A program made the translations under genes and the position numbers. Shown here piece by piece: positions 24,912 through 32,495 of a stretch of DNA of 64,000 bases. The DNA is from Sulfotelmatobacter sp963788225 (GTDB lineage Bacteria; Acidobacteriota; Terriglobia; Terriglobales; Acidobacteriaceae), in assembly GCA_963788225.1 (NCBI GenBank), contig CAWBGI010000003.1:1005536-1069535 (forward strand), in the 5' to 3' direction. The stretch's first letter is position 1. Each line of letters starts with the position of its first letter. The notes beneath the pieces are model-generated. The model was not told the origin of the DNA. It saw nothing but the letters and a program-made list of their open reading frames with translations, and did not search any database.

Positions 24912-26519
24912 ATGATCAAAGCCGTCCGAGGAACACGAGACCTGCTGCCGCCGGAGACGGCGCTGTGGAATTTTGTGGAGTCGGCGGTGCGGGATGTATT
25001 CCGCGCCTACAACTTCCAGGAAATTCGCACGCCGATTTTCGAGGCGACAGAATTATTCGCGCGCGGAGTGGGTGAAGAAACAGACATCGTCGCAAAAGAG
25101 ATGTACACGTGGGAGGACGGCTCGGAACCAGTCAATTACGCGCTTTACGAGACATGGCTCGTCCGCCGCTACCCTGGAATCGGATCATTTGAGAGAACGG
25201 GACCAGACTTCTTCAAGAGGAGGGTCTTCGGACCAAATCTTCGAGTTCACGAAAAAGGACGTCCGAATCCCACAATCGTTGGATTCAGGCATCGGGTCTC
25301 CGTAGACGACATTCAACAGGCGGTTGAAGCACGAGAGAGATATGCGGACAGCCCCGGAGAAAGGCCGAGAATTCTATTCGTAACACTGCCTAATACCATT
25401 TCGGAGCATGTGCGTTCGTTCGCCGCGAAGGAGAACGTGGAAATCGAGGAATTGAAGCCAGAAAACTTCGAGCCATCACACTCACTCACCCTCCGCCCCG
25501 AGGCCACGGCAGGCATCGTCCGCGCCTACATCGAGCACAACCTCTGGGATCGCGGCCTGAACAAGCTTTATTGCATCGGCCCCATGTTTCGGCGCGAGCG
25601 CCCGCAGAAGGGCCGCTACCGGCAGTTTTATCAGATCGACGCCGAAGTCATCGGCCCGGCATCGGCGGGCAGCGATTCACCCGTGCGCGATGCCGAGTTG
25701 CTGGAGATGCTGGCGACACTTCTCGACCGCCTGGGAATCGCGGGATGGAATCTGCAACTGAATTCGGTGGGCTGTCCAAACGATCGCGCAGCATTCAACG
25801 AGGCGTTGCGCAAGGCTTTGGAGGCCGTCGTTGGAAAGATGTGCGCTGATTGTCAGCGGCGGGCAGTGACGAATCCGCTGCGCGTGTTCGATTGCAAGGT
25901 GCCCGAGGATCAGCCCATCATCGAGACGCTGCCGCGCATCAGCCAGTTTCTGGATGAAGGATGCCGCAAACATTTCGCGGACGTGCAGGAGATTCTGACG
26001 AAGGTTGGAGTTCCGTTTTCGCTGAACGACCGTCTGGTGCGCGGACTCGATTACTACACGCGGACGGCCTTTGAATTCACGCACGGCGCTCTGGGAGCGC
26101 AGAATGCGATCCTCGGCGGAGGGCGCTACGACGGGCTCTCCGAGGCGCTGGGCGGGCCGCCTGCTCCCGGGATTGGCTTTGCGATTGGCGAAGACCGGCT
26201 GGTGATGTCGCTGCAGGAATCGGCTGAGAGCGTGCTGAAGAAGCCGGATGTGTACGTGGCTCCTCTTGGCGCGGGGATGAACGGCGAAGCGGCGCGCCTG
26301 GCGCGGGAGCTGCGCCGTCACGATCTGGTGGTGGACCTGGGCGATGAAAGCTTCCGGCTAAAAAAATCGTTTGAAGCAGCGACAAAAGCGGGAGCGAAAT
26401 ATATTTTGATCGTCGGCGAGAATGAAGTGAAGGCGGACGCATTCGCGTTGAAGAATCTGGCGACCGGTGAGCAGGTTTCAGTTCCGCGCGGGGATTTGGC
26501 GCGGAAGATACAGGAGTAG
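24912..26519 (+). CDS. hisS: histidine-tRNA ligase with an in-frame insertion
   Basis: HisRS charges tRNA-His. Class II motifs are intact: N-terminal KAVRGTRDLLPPETALW, motif 2 region FRRERPQKGRYRQFYQID, the histidine signature LVRGLDYYTRTAFEF, motif 3 GGGRYDGLSEALGG, GIGFAIGEDRL, and the anticodon-binding C-terminus. The length is 535 residues against about 425 for the family. The excess lies between MYTWEDG (residues 64-70) and SLTLRPEATAG (from residue 191), where related enzymes have about 10 residues. No stop interrupts the insertion. No ribosome site precedes ATG 24912. Confidence 0.93.
   Translation: MIKAVRGTRDLLPPETALWNFVESAVRDVFRAYNFQEIRTPIFEATELFARGVGEETDIVAKEMYTWEDGSEPVNYALYETWLVRRYPGIGSFERTGPDFFKRRVFGPNLRVHEKGRPNPTIVGFRHRVSVDDIQQAVEARERYADSPGERPRILFVTLPNTISEHVRSFAAKENVEIEELKPENFEPSHSLTLRPEATAGIVRAYIEHNLWDRGLNKLYCIGPMFRRERPQKGRYRQFYQIDAEVIGPASAGSDSPVRDAELLEMLATLLDRLGIAGWNLQLNSVGCPNDRAAFNEALRKALEAVVGKMCADCQRRAVTNPLRVFDCKVPEDQPIIETLPRISQFLDEGCRKHFADVQEILTKVGVPFSLNDRLVRGLDYYTRTAFEFTHGALGAQNAILGGGRYDGLSEALGGPPAPGIGFAIGEDRLVMSLQESAESVLKKPDVYVAPLGAGMNGEAARLARELRRHDLVVDLGDESFRLKKSFEAATKAGAKYILIVGENEVKADAFALKNLATGEQVSVPRGDLARKIQE
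25122..25475 (+). other. foreign-looking insertion within hisS
   Basis: About 354 bases encode roughly 118 residues (starting SEPVNYALYETWLVRR, ending VEIEELKPENFEP) unlike HisRS. Codon use shifts sharply: AGA and AGG for Arg, and AT-richer third positions, unlike the surrounding CGC/CGG use. The part RPRILFVTLPNTISEHV suggests a small Rossmann-like or nuclease-like strand, but I cannot name the fold. Intein motifs are absent. Confidence 0.65.
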
Positions 26520-26558
26520 CCGGGCATATCCGGAGAATAAGTTCCCAAGGAGATCGCC

Positions 26559-27083
26559 ATGAAACGAACGGGCATGATTTTTGCGGCAGCGTTGATGTTG
26601 ACGATGCCGGCGATATCACAACAAGCATCCAAGCCGGCGCCGGAATTAAAAAAGTTGGACGTGTTCGTCGGCGCATGGACCCTGGATGCCAGCATCAAGC
26701 CGGGAATGATGGGTCCGGGCGGAACCATGACGGAGAACAACAAATGCGAGTGGATGGAGGGCGGCTTCTACCTGGTGTGCCACTCGGACTATAAGAGTTC
26801 AATGGGCAATAGCGTGGGATTGTCGGTCATGGGATATTCCAGCGACGACAAAGCCTACACCTACCACGAGTTCAGCGGCACTGGCGAATTCACCGATTCC
26901 AGGGGCAAGCTCGATGGCGACACCTGGACCTGGATCAACGATGAGAAGATGAACGGCACAACCATGAAAGCCCGCTTCATCATCCACATGACGTCAACGT
27001 CGTCCTACACTTTTGTATTCGATATGTCGCAGGATGGAACCAAGTGGTCGACGATCATGGACGGCAAGGCGACGAAGAAGTAG
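26559..27083 (+). CDS. small secreted protein, DUF1579-like
   Basis: The 174-residue protein has a signal peptide (MIFAAALMLTMPAISQQ). The mature part is a lipocalin-like beta barrel of the DUF1579 kind (LDVFVGAWTLDASIKPG, CEWMEGGFYLVCHSDYK, HEFSGTGEFTDSRG, WTWINDEKM). Its role is unknown. AAGGAG at 26548-26553 gives a clear ribosome site. It lies between two tRNA ligase genes without obvious link to them. Confidence 0.8.
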   Translation: MKRTGMIFAAALMLTMPAISQQASKPAPELKKLDVFVGAWTLDASIKPGMMGPGGTMTENNKCEWMEGGFYLVCHSDYKSSMGNSVGLSVMGYSSDDKAYTYHEFSGTGEFTDSRGKLDGDTWTWINDEKMNGTTMKARFIIHMTSTSSYTFVFDMSQDGTKWSTIMDGKATKK

Positions 27084-27161
27084 ATTTTCGCACTCCCTTT
27101 GCGTTCTTAGCGGCCTTATCTTTGCGACCTTCGCGGTTAAAGGCTTTGCCTTCCCACCATT

Positions 27162-27167
27162 TATAAT
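27162..27167 (+). promoter_or_regulatory. -10 hexamer upstream of aspS
   Basis: TATAAT lies 45 bases before the aspS TTG start, giving a leader of about 40 bases that contains AAGGA. The stretch before it (27085-27145) holds tandem CTTTGCG/CTTCGCGG units, a half-arm of a dispersed repeat. A -35 is not obvious. Confidence 0.4.
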
Positions 27168-27212
27168 CTCTGGTTCGGCACTCTGCTGCATTCTTAACTA
27201 TAAGGACATACC

Positions 27213-29084
27213 TTGCTCGACTTTCTAGGCGACTTACGACGAACACACATGTGCGGGGAGCTGCGCGCTTCCGACGCTGGCAAAAAAGCCACGCTAATGG
27301 GATGGGTGAACAAGCGGCGCGACTTGGGCAGCCTGATTTTCGCGGACCTGCGCGACCGCACCGGCATCACGCAGGTGGTGATCAACGCCGAGCGCGACGC
27401 GGCCATCCACGAAAAGACTGAGGCTCTGCGCAACGAATACGTGATTGCCGTGACCGGAACCGTGAAGCTGCGCGATACGGGCACGGTTAACAAAAATATC
27501 GCGACCGGCGAAGTGGAACTGGTGGCGGAAGAATTGCGCATTCTGAACGAGTCGAAGCTGCCGCCGTTCTTGCCTTCCGACACTGCTTTAACCAATGAAG
27601 AGACGCGGCTGAAATACCGCTACATCGATTTGCGGCGCGAGGCGATGCAGTTCAACATCGAACTGCGGCACAAGGTGGCGAAGGCCATCCGGGATTATTT
27701 GTCAGGCCAGGGATTTTTCGAAATTGAAACGCCGTTCATGACGCGCTCGACGCCCGAGGGCGCGCGCGATTATCTGGTGCCCAGCCGCGTTCAACCGGGG
27801 ACGTTTTATGCGCTGCCGCAGTCGCCGCAGCTGTTCAAGCAGATCCTGATGATTTCCGGGTTCGACAAGTATTTTCAGATCGTGCGCTGTTTCCGCGATG
27901 AGGATTTGCGCGCCGACCGCCAGCCGGAGTTCACGCAGATCGATCTGGAGATGACCTATCCGCAGCCGGAGCGAGTTTGGGAAGTGGTTGAGGGATTTCT
28001 GACGGCGGCGTTTGCCGCGCCGGGATTCGCAATCAAGGGGCCGTTTCCCCGCATGGATTATGACGAAGCGATCCGGCTGTACGGCATCGACAAGCCGGAC
28101 TTGCGGCTGCCGGCGTTTACCGATGTGCGGGAATGTTTTGCGGCGGAGAATCTGCGGGAGTTAGCGATCAACGAGAACTTGCCGGTGGTGGCGATTCGCA
28201 CTCCGAAGGTGGGCGAGCTTTCGCGCAAAGAGCGCGATGACATCAAGCCGCTGTTCCACTCCAAGGGCGGAGCCAAGATTTTCGAAGATTTCAAACGCAT
28301 TGGCAGCAAGTTCCCTGAAGCGGCTGCAGCCATCGCGAAGAAGACAGGCATGCAAGAGGGCGATCTGATCGCGCTGGTTGCTGGTTCATCACAAACTGGA
28401 CCCGCGCAAGGTGGGCCGCAGACCATCGTTTCCGAGCATCGTAAAGTTACTCCGCAGGAGTTGGCGATCTACGCCTCGGCGGGAGCATTGCGTCTGGCAT
28501 TGGCGCAGAAGTATGCCGAGCGCCACGGCATTTTCAAAAAGACCGGGGACGCGGCCAAGGACTTCCGCTTTTTGTGGGTCACGAACTTCCCCATGTTCGA
28601 GTGGGATGAGGGCGAGAAAGTCTGGAACGCGGCGCATCACCCGTTTACCTCGCCGCACGAAGAAGACATGGCGAAGCTGGAGTCGGGCGTGGAAGCGTTG
28701 CACGATCCGCTCTCGCCGCTGAGCGCGGTGCGCGCGCTCGCGTATGACGTGGTGCTGAATGGCACGGAGCTGGGTTCGGGATCGATTCGTATCCACCGCC
28801 AGGATGTGCAGAGCCGAATCTTCCGCGCTTTGGGCATGACCGAGGAAGAAGCCCGGGCGCGCTTTGGATTCTTTCTGGAAGCGCTGGAGTATGGCACGCC
28901 TCCGCACGGCGGGATCGCGCTGGGCCTCGACCGCATCGTGATGATTCTCGCCGGGGCGGAGAGTTTACGCGAAGTGATTCCGTTCCCGAAGACCGCGCGG
29001 GCCGTGGATCTGATGGTGGATGCGCCGACGCCGGTGAGTGAGAAGCAATTGAAGGAATTGGGGATTGCGGTGAGGAAGGTCTAG
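27213..29084 (+). CDS. aspS: aspartate-tRNA ligase (bacterial type)
   Basis: AspRS charges tRNA-Asp, possibly also tRNA-Asn. The OB-fold anticodon domain (GWVNKRRDLGSLIFADLRDR), motif 1, FRDEDLRADRQPEFTQIDLE (motif 2 region), the bacterial GAD insertion and motif 3 GLDRIVMILAG are all present. The TTG start at 27213 is supported by AAGGA 6 bases upstream; it yields LGDLRRTHMCGELRASDAG, in line with the family N-terminus. The GAD region has about 20 extra residues (GSSQTGPAQGGPQTIV). Length is 623 against about 590. Confidence 0.95.
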   Translation: MLDFLGDLRRTHMCGELRASDAGKKATLMGWVNKRRDLGSLIFADLRDRTGITQVVINAERDAAIHEKTEALRNEYVIAVTGTVKLRDTGTVNKNIATGEVELVAEELRILNESKLPPFLPSDTALTNEETRLKYRYIDLRREAMQFNIELRHKVAKAIRDYLSGQGFFEIETPFMTRSTPEGARDYLVPSRVQPGTFYALPQSPQLFKQILMISGFDKYFQIVRCFRDEDLRADRQPEFTQIDLEMTYPQPERVWEVVEGFLTAAFAAPGFAIKGPFPRMDYDEAIRLYGIDKPDLRLPAFTDVRECFAAENLRELAINENLPVVAIRTPKVGELSRKERDDIKPLFHSKGGAKIFEDFKRIGSKFPEAAAAIAKKTGMQEGDLIALVAGSSQTGPAQGGPQTIVSEHRKVTPQELAIYASAGALRLALAQKYAERHGIFKKTGDAAKDFRFLWVTNFPMFEWDEGEKVWNAAHHPFTSPHEEDMAKLESGVEALHDPLSPLSAVRALAYDVVLNGTELGSGSIRIHRQDVQSRIFRALGMTEEEARARFGFFLEALEYGTPPHGGIALGLDRIVMILAGAESLREVIPFPKTARAVDLMVDAPTPVSEKQLKELGIAVRKV

Positions 29085-29109
29085 GAATTGCGGCTTTCAG
29101 GGGTTCGAC

Positions 29110-29853
29110 ATGGTTCATTTAGATCGTCGGACGAAGGTGACCCCGCTCGTATACGAAGAGATGGTCGCGGCTCATTTCCGCCAGCAGGGCTACTCTGTCG
29201 AACTGACGCCGCGTTCCAACGACTATGGGGTCGACGCTTTTGCTTGCAAGGAAAACCAAAAGCTGGCTCTGCAGGCGAAGATGTACGGCGGTGCGCGAAA
29301 GGTGAACCGCGATATGGTGATGCAGCTTCATGGCGCGAAGGATTATTTCGACTGCACCGAGGCTGTGATCATCACCGATGGCGAAGTGACCCAGAGCGCC
29401 CGACAGGTGGCGGAGAAACTGGGGATCAAGATTCTTTCGTTTCCAGTAGAAAGGCCGCTACCCTTGTCCGACTTAAGGCCGCCGATCCGGGCGCCCAAAT
29501 CCGCAGAGAGCTGTCGCACCGTCCCCACGTTCGACGAGGTTTGGGAGTGGTACATCATGCCGCTGGCTGGCCGAACACTCGTTGGGCCAAGCGGTAATGC
29601 AAATTCTCTGTTGACCGTCGATTGGTCAGGCGTGACGCGACTTACGTCGAGCGACCGGCCGCAGTTCATCCGGATCGAGGTCTTCCGGCAGGCGGTGGCG
29701 CGTCTGGTCGAGCGGGGGTGCGTGACACGGGACGAAATCAATGAGGACTATGCGAAGCGGGCGTCTTCTGGGGTTGTTCTGATCCTGTCCCAGGTGCCGC
29801 TCTTCGAACATCTCAGTGGCCCAAGTCGGCTCGTCCTGCGGAAGGCATCGTAG
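29110..29853 (+). CDS. Mrr-type restriction endonuclease-like protein
   Basis: The 247-residue protein has an N-terminal PD-(D/E)XK nuclease fold of the Mrr type. NDYGVDAFACKENQKLALQAKMY shows the metal-binding Asp and the Q-x-K variant, and QLHGAKDYFDCTEAVIITDG is the following core. The C-terminal 110 residues look like a second, helix-rich domain. Mrr proteins cut DNA, often modified DNA. No methylase lies nearby, so it may be a modification-dependent nuclease or an orphan. It begins 25 bases after aspS and is convergent with another nuclease gene, marking an accessory patch. Confidence 0.75.
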   Translation: MVHLDRRTKVTPLVYEEMVAAHFRQQGYSVELTPRSNDYGVDAFACKENQKLALQAKMYGGARKVNRDMVMQLHGAKDYFDCTEAVIITDGEVTQSARQVAEKLGIKILSFPVERPLPLSDLRPPIRAPKSAESCRTVPTFDEVWEWYIMPLAGRTLVGPSGNANSLLTVDWSGVTRLTSSDRPQFIRIEVFRQAVARLVERGCVTRDEINEDYAKRASSGVVLILSQVPLFEHLSGPSRLVLRKAS

Positions 29854-29888
29854 TTGTGGGTGGTTGGTCTTCTGCGACGGCGGAAAGT

Positions 29889-29915
29889 TCCTCCCCGGCC
29901 GATGGCCGGGAAGGA
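29889..29915. terminator. strong hairpin between two nuclease genes
   Basis: CCCGGCC-GAT-GGCCGGG is a perfect 7-base-pair stem, extended by CTCC and GGAG outside. It separates convergent genes. There is no T-run, so it may be a REP-like hairpin rather than a classical terminator. Confidence 0.45.
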
Positions 29916-29943
29916 GTGGTAGGTTTGCTGTTGTCGTGCCCAG

Positions 29944-30387
29944 TTATTTTCCGAAGTCGCTCCTCGTTTTGCTTCGCTCCCCTCGCAGCAGATTCCAGGC
30001 CTCCATGTAGGGTTCGTACTTGTGGCCTTTGCGATGTGGAGTCAGCGTTACTTTTCCTTGAAACACTACGATTTTTGCCGGCAGGATGTACCAGATATCC
30101 AGCGGGATGACGTAGGCAGCCACGAAATCGATCTGTGCCAGCGTGTACTGCCTGTCTGGGTGGCTCCGCGTGTTGCAAACATAGGAGCCGTACCTTTTTA
30201 ACTTGAACCTGGTGGATTTTACCTGCACCCGCCTGAATGCGCCGCCGTAATCGACAGCAAAGTCGTACCTTTTTTCGCCCCACGGTTTTAGAACGTACAA
30301 CCCCTCCTCGGTCGCCCGCGTCATGAACCGCAATTCCGCCCATTCGCCTACTTGCTTTACGTTCTCGAATTGGATACTTCTACTCAT
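29944..30387 (-). CDS. PD-(D/E)XK endonuclease (PDDEXK_5 type)
   Basis: About 147 residues from ATG 30387. The pattern GEWAELRFMTRATEEG, VLKPWGEKRYDFAVDYG and RRVQVKSTRFKL fits the PDDEXK_5 group, which includes the intron homing enzyme I-Ssp6803I and many free-standing proteins. The catalytic Asp is in RYDF and the Q-x-K in VQVKST. The frame is open 18 codons further upstream, but MSRSIQFENVKQVGEWAE is a natural N-terminus. The upstream DNA holds a GCGGC...GCCGC hairpin followed by a T-rich tract. Its role, mobile or cellular, is unknown. Confidence 0.75.
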   Translation of the reverse strand: MSRSIQFENVKQVGEWAELRFMTRATEEGLYVLKPWGEKRYDFAVDYGGAFRRVQVKSTRFKLKRYGSYVCNTRSHPDRQYTLAQIDFVAAYVIPLDIWYILPAKIVVFQGKVTLTPHRKGHKYEPYMEAWNLLRGERSKTRSDFGK

Positions 30388-30459
30388 CACAGAACCGCCC
30401 CAAAAAGTGAGAAACGCGGCCTTCGCGAGCCGCGCTTCCACTACGATTTAACCACCTAG

Positions 30460-30714
30460 TTAAAGTATTGGGGGGGGTATGGAATCCAAGTCAATGCAAT
30501 TTTTATCGATGTCTACTAAAGTAGGGGGTGGGGTTGTCAAGTCCTCTTCCGGTACGTTTTCCAGATCTTGGACCAGCGCGGTCAGCAGACACGCCGGGCA
30601 ATAATGGAAATGCCTGGTAAAGGCTTGCCGTAGTGCACGCGGGTAAGGGGTCCCTTCGGCTTCGCTCAGGGCAGGCTCTTCGACCGCGCATTCGTTCTCG
30701 CTTCGCGATAGCAA
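30460..30714 (-). CDS. doubtful small protein with CPAC motif
   Basis: An 84-codon frame contains FHYCPACLLTALVQDLENV and an acidic C-terminus. Its N-terminal half is encoded by a dispersed repeat (PALSEAEG-type, 30640-30714), so only the last 55 residues could be a real gene. I give it low weight. Confidence 0.2.
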   Translation of the reverse strand: MLSRSENECAVEEPALSEAEGTPYPRALRQAFTRHFHYCPACLLTALVQDLENVPEEDLTTPPPTLVDIDKNCIDLDSIPPPIL

Positions 30715-30735
30715 ATGCTCCGCTCAGGATGACAG
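30640..30735. repeat. dispersed repeat with CTTCGGCTTCGCTCAGG
   Basis: The stretch has CTTCGGCTTCGCTCAGGG and ends GCTCAGGATGACAG. The same ending occurs at 35518-35532 and 13612-13624. It has no coding value and lies downstream of cmk. Confidence 0.6.
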
Positions 30736-30751
30736 CACCAGGGTCGCGAGC

Positions 30752-31450
30752 CTAATCAGAATCCAGTCTCTTTCTCGCCAACTCCTCCACCCGCGCCAGC
30801 ACTTCATCTTCACTCATCCTGCTGGAGTCGATGACCACCGCATCCGCGGCAGCTTGCAGCGGAGACGCGGCCCGGGTGCGGTCGCGGTGGTCGCGTTCGC
30901 GCAGCTCTGCGGCTACACTCGCGGCTACTTCGCCCTTGATCTTTTGCTGCTCCATGCGGCGCTGCTCGCGGACCACCGGGTCGGCATCGAGAAAGATTTT
31001 CAGGTCAGCGTCGGGAAAGACTTTCGTCCCGATGTCGCGGCCTTCCATGACCACGCCGCCTCTACCCATCTCCCGCTGACGTGCCACCATCCACGCGCGC
31101 ACTCCGGGATGTACGGAGACGCGCGAGGCGGCTTCGGTTACGTCGCGCTCGCGGATGCGCGACGACACATCGTGGCCATCGAGCAGCGTGCGGTTGCCGC
31201 CGAGTGTAGGTTCGAGCTGAATACGCGAGTCCTCGGCCAGTTTTACCAGCGCGGCTTCGTCGTCGAGCGAGAGGTCTTGGTCAATGGCCTTCAGCCCCAG
31301 CGCGCGGTACATCGCGCCGCTCTCAAGATTTACGTAGCCGAGTTTGCGCGCGAGCCGGGAAGCGATGGTGCTCTTGCCCGCGCCCGCCGGGCCGTCGATG
31401 GCGATAATCAGTTTGCGTCGAGAGTGGCCGGGGTTAGAGTGATCGTTCAT
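30752..31450 (-). CDS. cmk: cytidylate kinase
   Basis: CMP kinase phosphorylates CMP and dCMP with ATP. The 232 residues from ATG 31450 show the P-loop IAIDGPAGAGKSTIASRL, YVNLESGAMYRALGL, the CMP-binding VVMEGRDIGTKVFPDADL, and the lid FLDADPVVREQRR. The frame is open 43 codons more upstream but that part is Arg-rich and unrelated. The winged-helix-like gene upstream ends 50 bases away on the same strand, so they may be cotranscribed. Confidence 0.95.
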   Translation of the reverse strand: MNDHSNPGHSRRKLIIAIDGPAGAGKSTIASRLARKLGYVNLESGAMYRALGLKAIDQDLSLDDEAALVKLAEDSRIQLEPTLGGNRTLLDGHDVSSRIRERDVTEAASRVSVHPGVRAWMVARQREMGRGGVVMEGRDIGTKVFPDADLKIFLDADPVVREQRRMEQQKIKGEVAASVAAELRERDHRDRTRAASPLQAAADAVVIDSSRMSEDEVLARVEELARKRLDSD

Positions 31451-31499
31451 TGGGGGAGCAGACGATTGTACATGGAGAGCAAGACAGGCATGTGACAGC

Positions 31500-32381
31500 C
31501 TACTTCGTGGCGCGATGCGGCTTGGCAGAGGCCACCGCCGGCTCCTTCGCCGGCGTGATATGCAGCATCGATCTTCCACCGACGTGGATGAACCTGAACT
31601 CGCGCGCCGCCAGCAGCGCGTTCACGGCTTCTTTCACGCGCGAGCGCGCCACAAAGTTACCGAAGAAGGTTTCGAGTTCGGCCGGCTCGGCGGCGATCAC
31701 GCAGTCCAGATATTTCGAGAGCAGCGCCGAGAGCGCCTGCTGCACCGACAACCCTACGCCCTCTTTGACGGCATCCGGCGCCCAGCGGTAGAGGACGTCC
31801 CAGAACGAGCCTTCGGCGGGCTTGTAATCGACACGCGTGATGCGCAGCTTCCACGACAACTCGCCCAACGCCTTGTCGAGCGCTGCCAGCGAAACGCTGC
31901 CGCCCAACGCTTCCTGCAACTTCTGTTTCGAGATGGGACCGTCGCGATCGATCAAGCTGTAAGCGTCGCAGGCCAGCGGCGAGTAAGGAGAACGCGGCCC
32001 CTGCCGAGGCGCGAGCTTGGGATTGCGCTCGCCCACCAGCGCGTAGAAATAAGGAAAGACCGAAGCCGCCACCAGAAAGGCATTGTTTTCGTCGAACAGA
32101 TTCGCTTCGTAAGCCGCGCGCTCGCGCAGCAGGCGGACCATCAGTTCAGTAGCGGCCAACGCTCGCGGATCGGAATAAGCATGCTGCCAAGTCGGCAGAC
32201 GATCGTCGGAGCCGACAAAGGCTCCGATGAACGTGGGCACCGGCATGGTAGGGCGCAGAGGATACATCAGGCAGAACCCCACGGCCTCGACGAAGGCGCG
32301 CGCCTGCTCGATGGTCCGGATGGGCTTGCCATCGAGACGCCAGTTCTCGCGGCGGAGTTGCTGGAGGTCGGATTCGGTCAT
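31500..32381 (-). CDS. conserved protein, winged-helix-like, unknown function
   Basis: This soluble protein has 293 residues. The part ISKQKLQEALGGSVSLAALDKALGELSWKLRI resembles a winged helix, and FFGNFVARSRVKEAVNALL followed by FIHVGGRSMLHI resembles the C-terminal part of AlkZ-like DNA-binding proteins. I am not sure of the family. It lies between mutL and cmk on the same strand. A DNA-repair link through mutL is possible but only positional. Confidence 0.75.
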   Translation of the reverse strand: MTESDLQQLRRENWRLDGKPIRTIEQARAFVEAVGFCLMYPLRPTMPVPTFIGAFVGSDDRLPTWQHAYSDPRALAATELMVRLLRERAAYEANLFDENNAFLVAASVFPYFYALVGERNPKLAPRQGPRSPYSPLACDAYSLIDRDGPISKQKLQEALGGSVSLAALDKALGELSWKLRITRVDYKPAEGSFWDVLYRWAPDAVKEGVGLSVQQALSALLSKYLDCVIAAEPAELETFFGNFVARSRVKEAVNALLAAREFRFIHVGGRSMLHITPAKEPAVASAKPHRATK

Positions 32382-32389
32382 TGGTACGG

Positions 32390-32490
32390 CAATTGCTGAT
32401 TGATGATTGTTGATTGCTGATTTTCAAACCTGTGCGCAGCAGGGTTTCAATCATCAATCACCAATCATCAATCATCAATCAACAATTGAT
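32390..32490. repeat. TGATTG palindrome between mutL and the next gene
   Basis: The left arm (AATTGCTGATTGATGATTG) and the right arm (CAATCATCAATCAACAATT) are reverse complements over about 38 bases, with a short GC-rich centre. It has the same arms as 15753-15922, 50771-50867 and 55109-55209. Confidence 0.85.
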
Positions 32491-32495
32491 TCCGG

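Noticed and set aside
25122..25475. Intein in hisS
   Set aside because: No Cys or Ser block A, no His-Asn at the end, and too short for an active intein with these flanks.
29944..30387. Homing endonuclease of a group I intron
   Set aside because: The family includes one, but no intron structure or interrupted host gene is seen around it.
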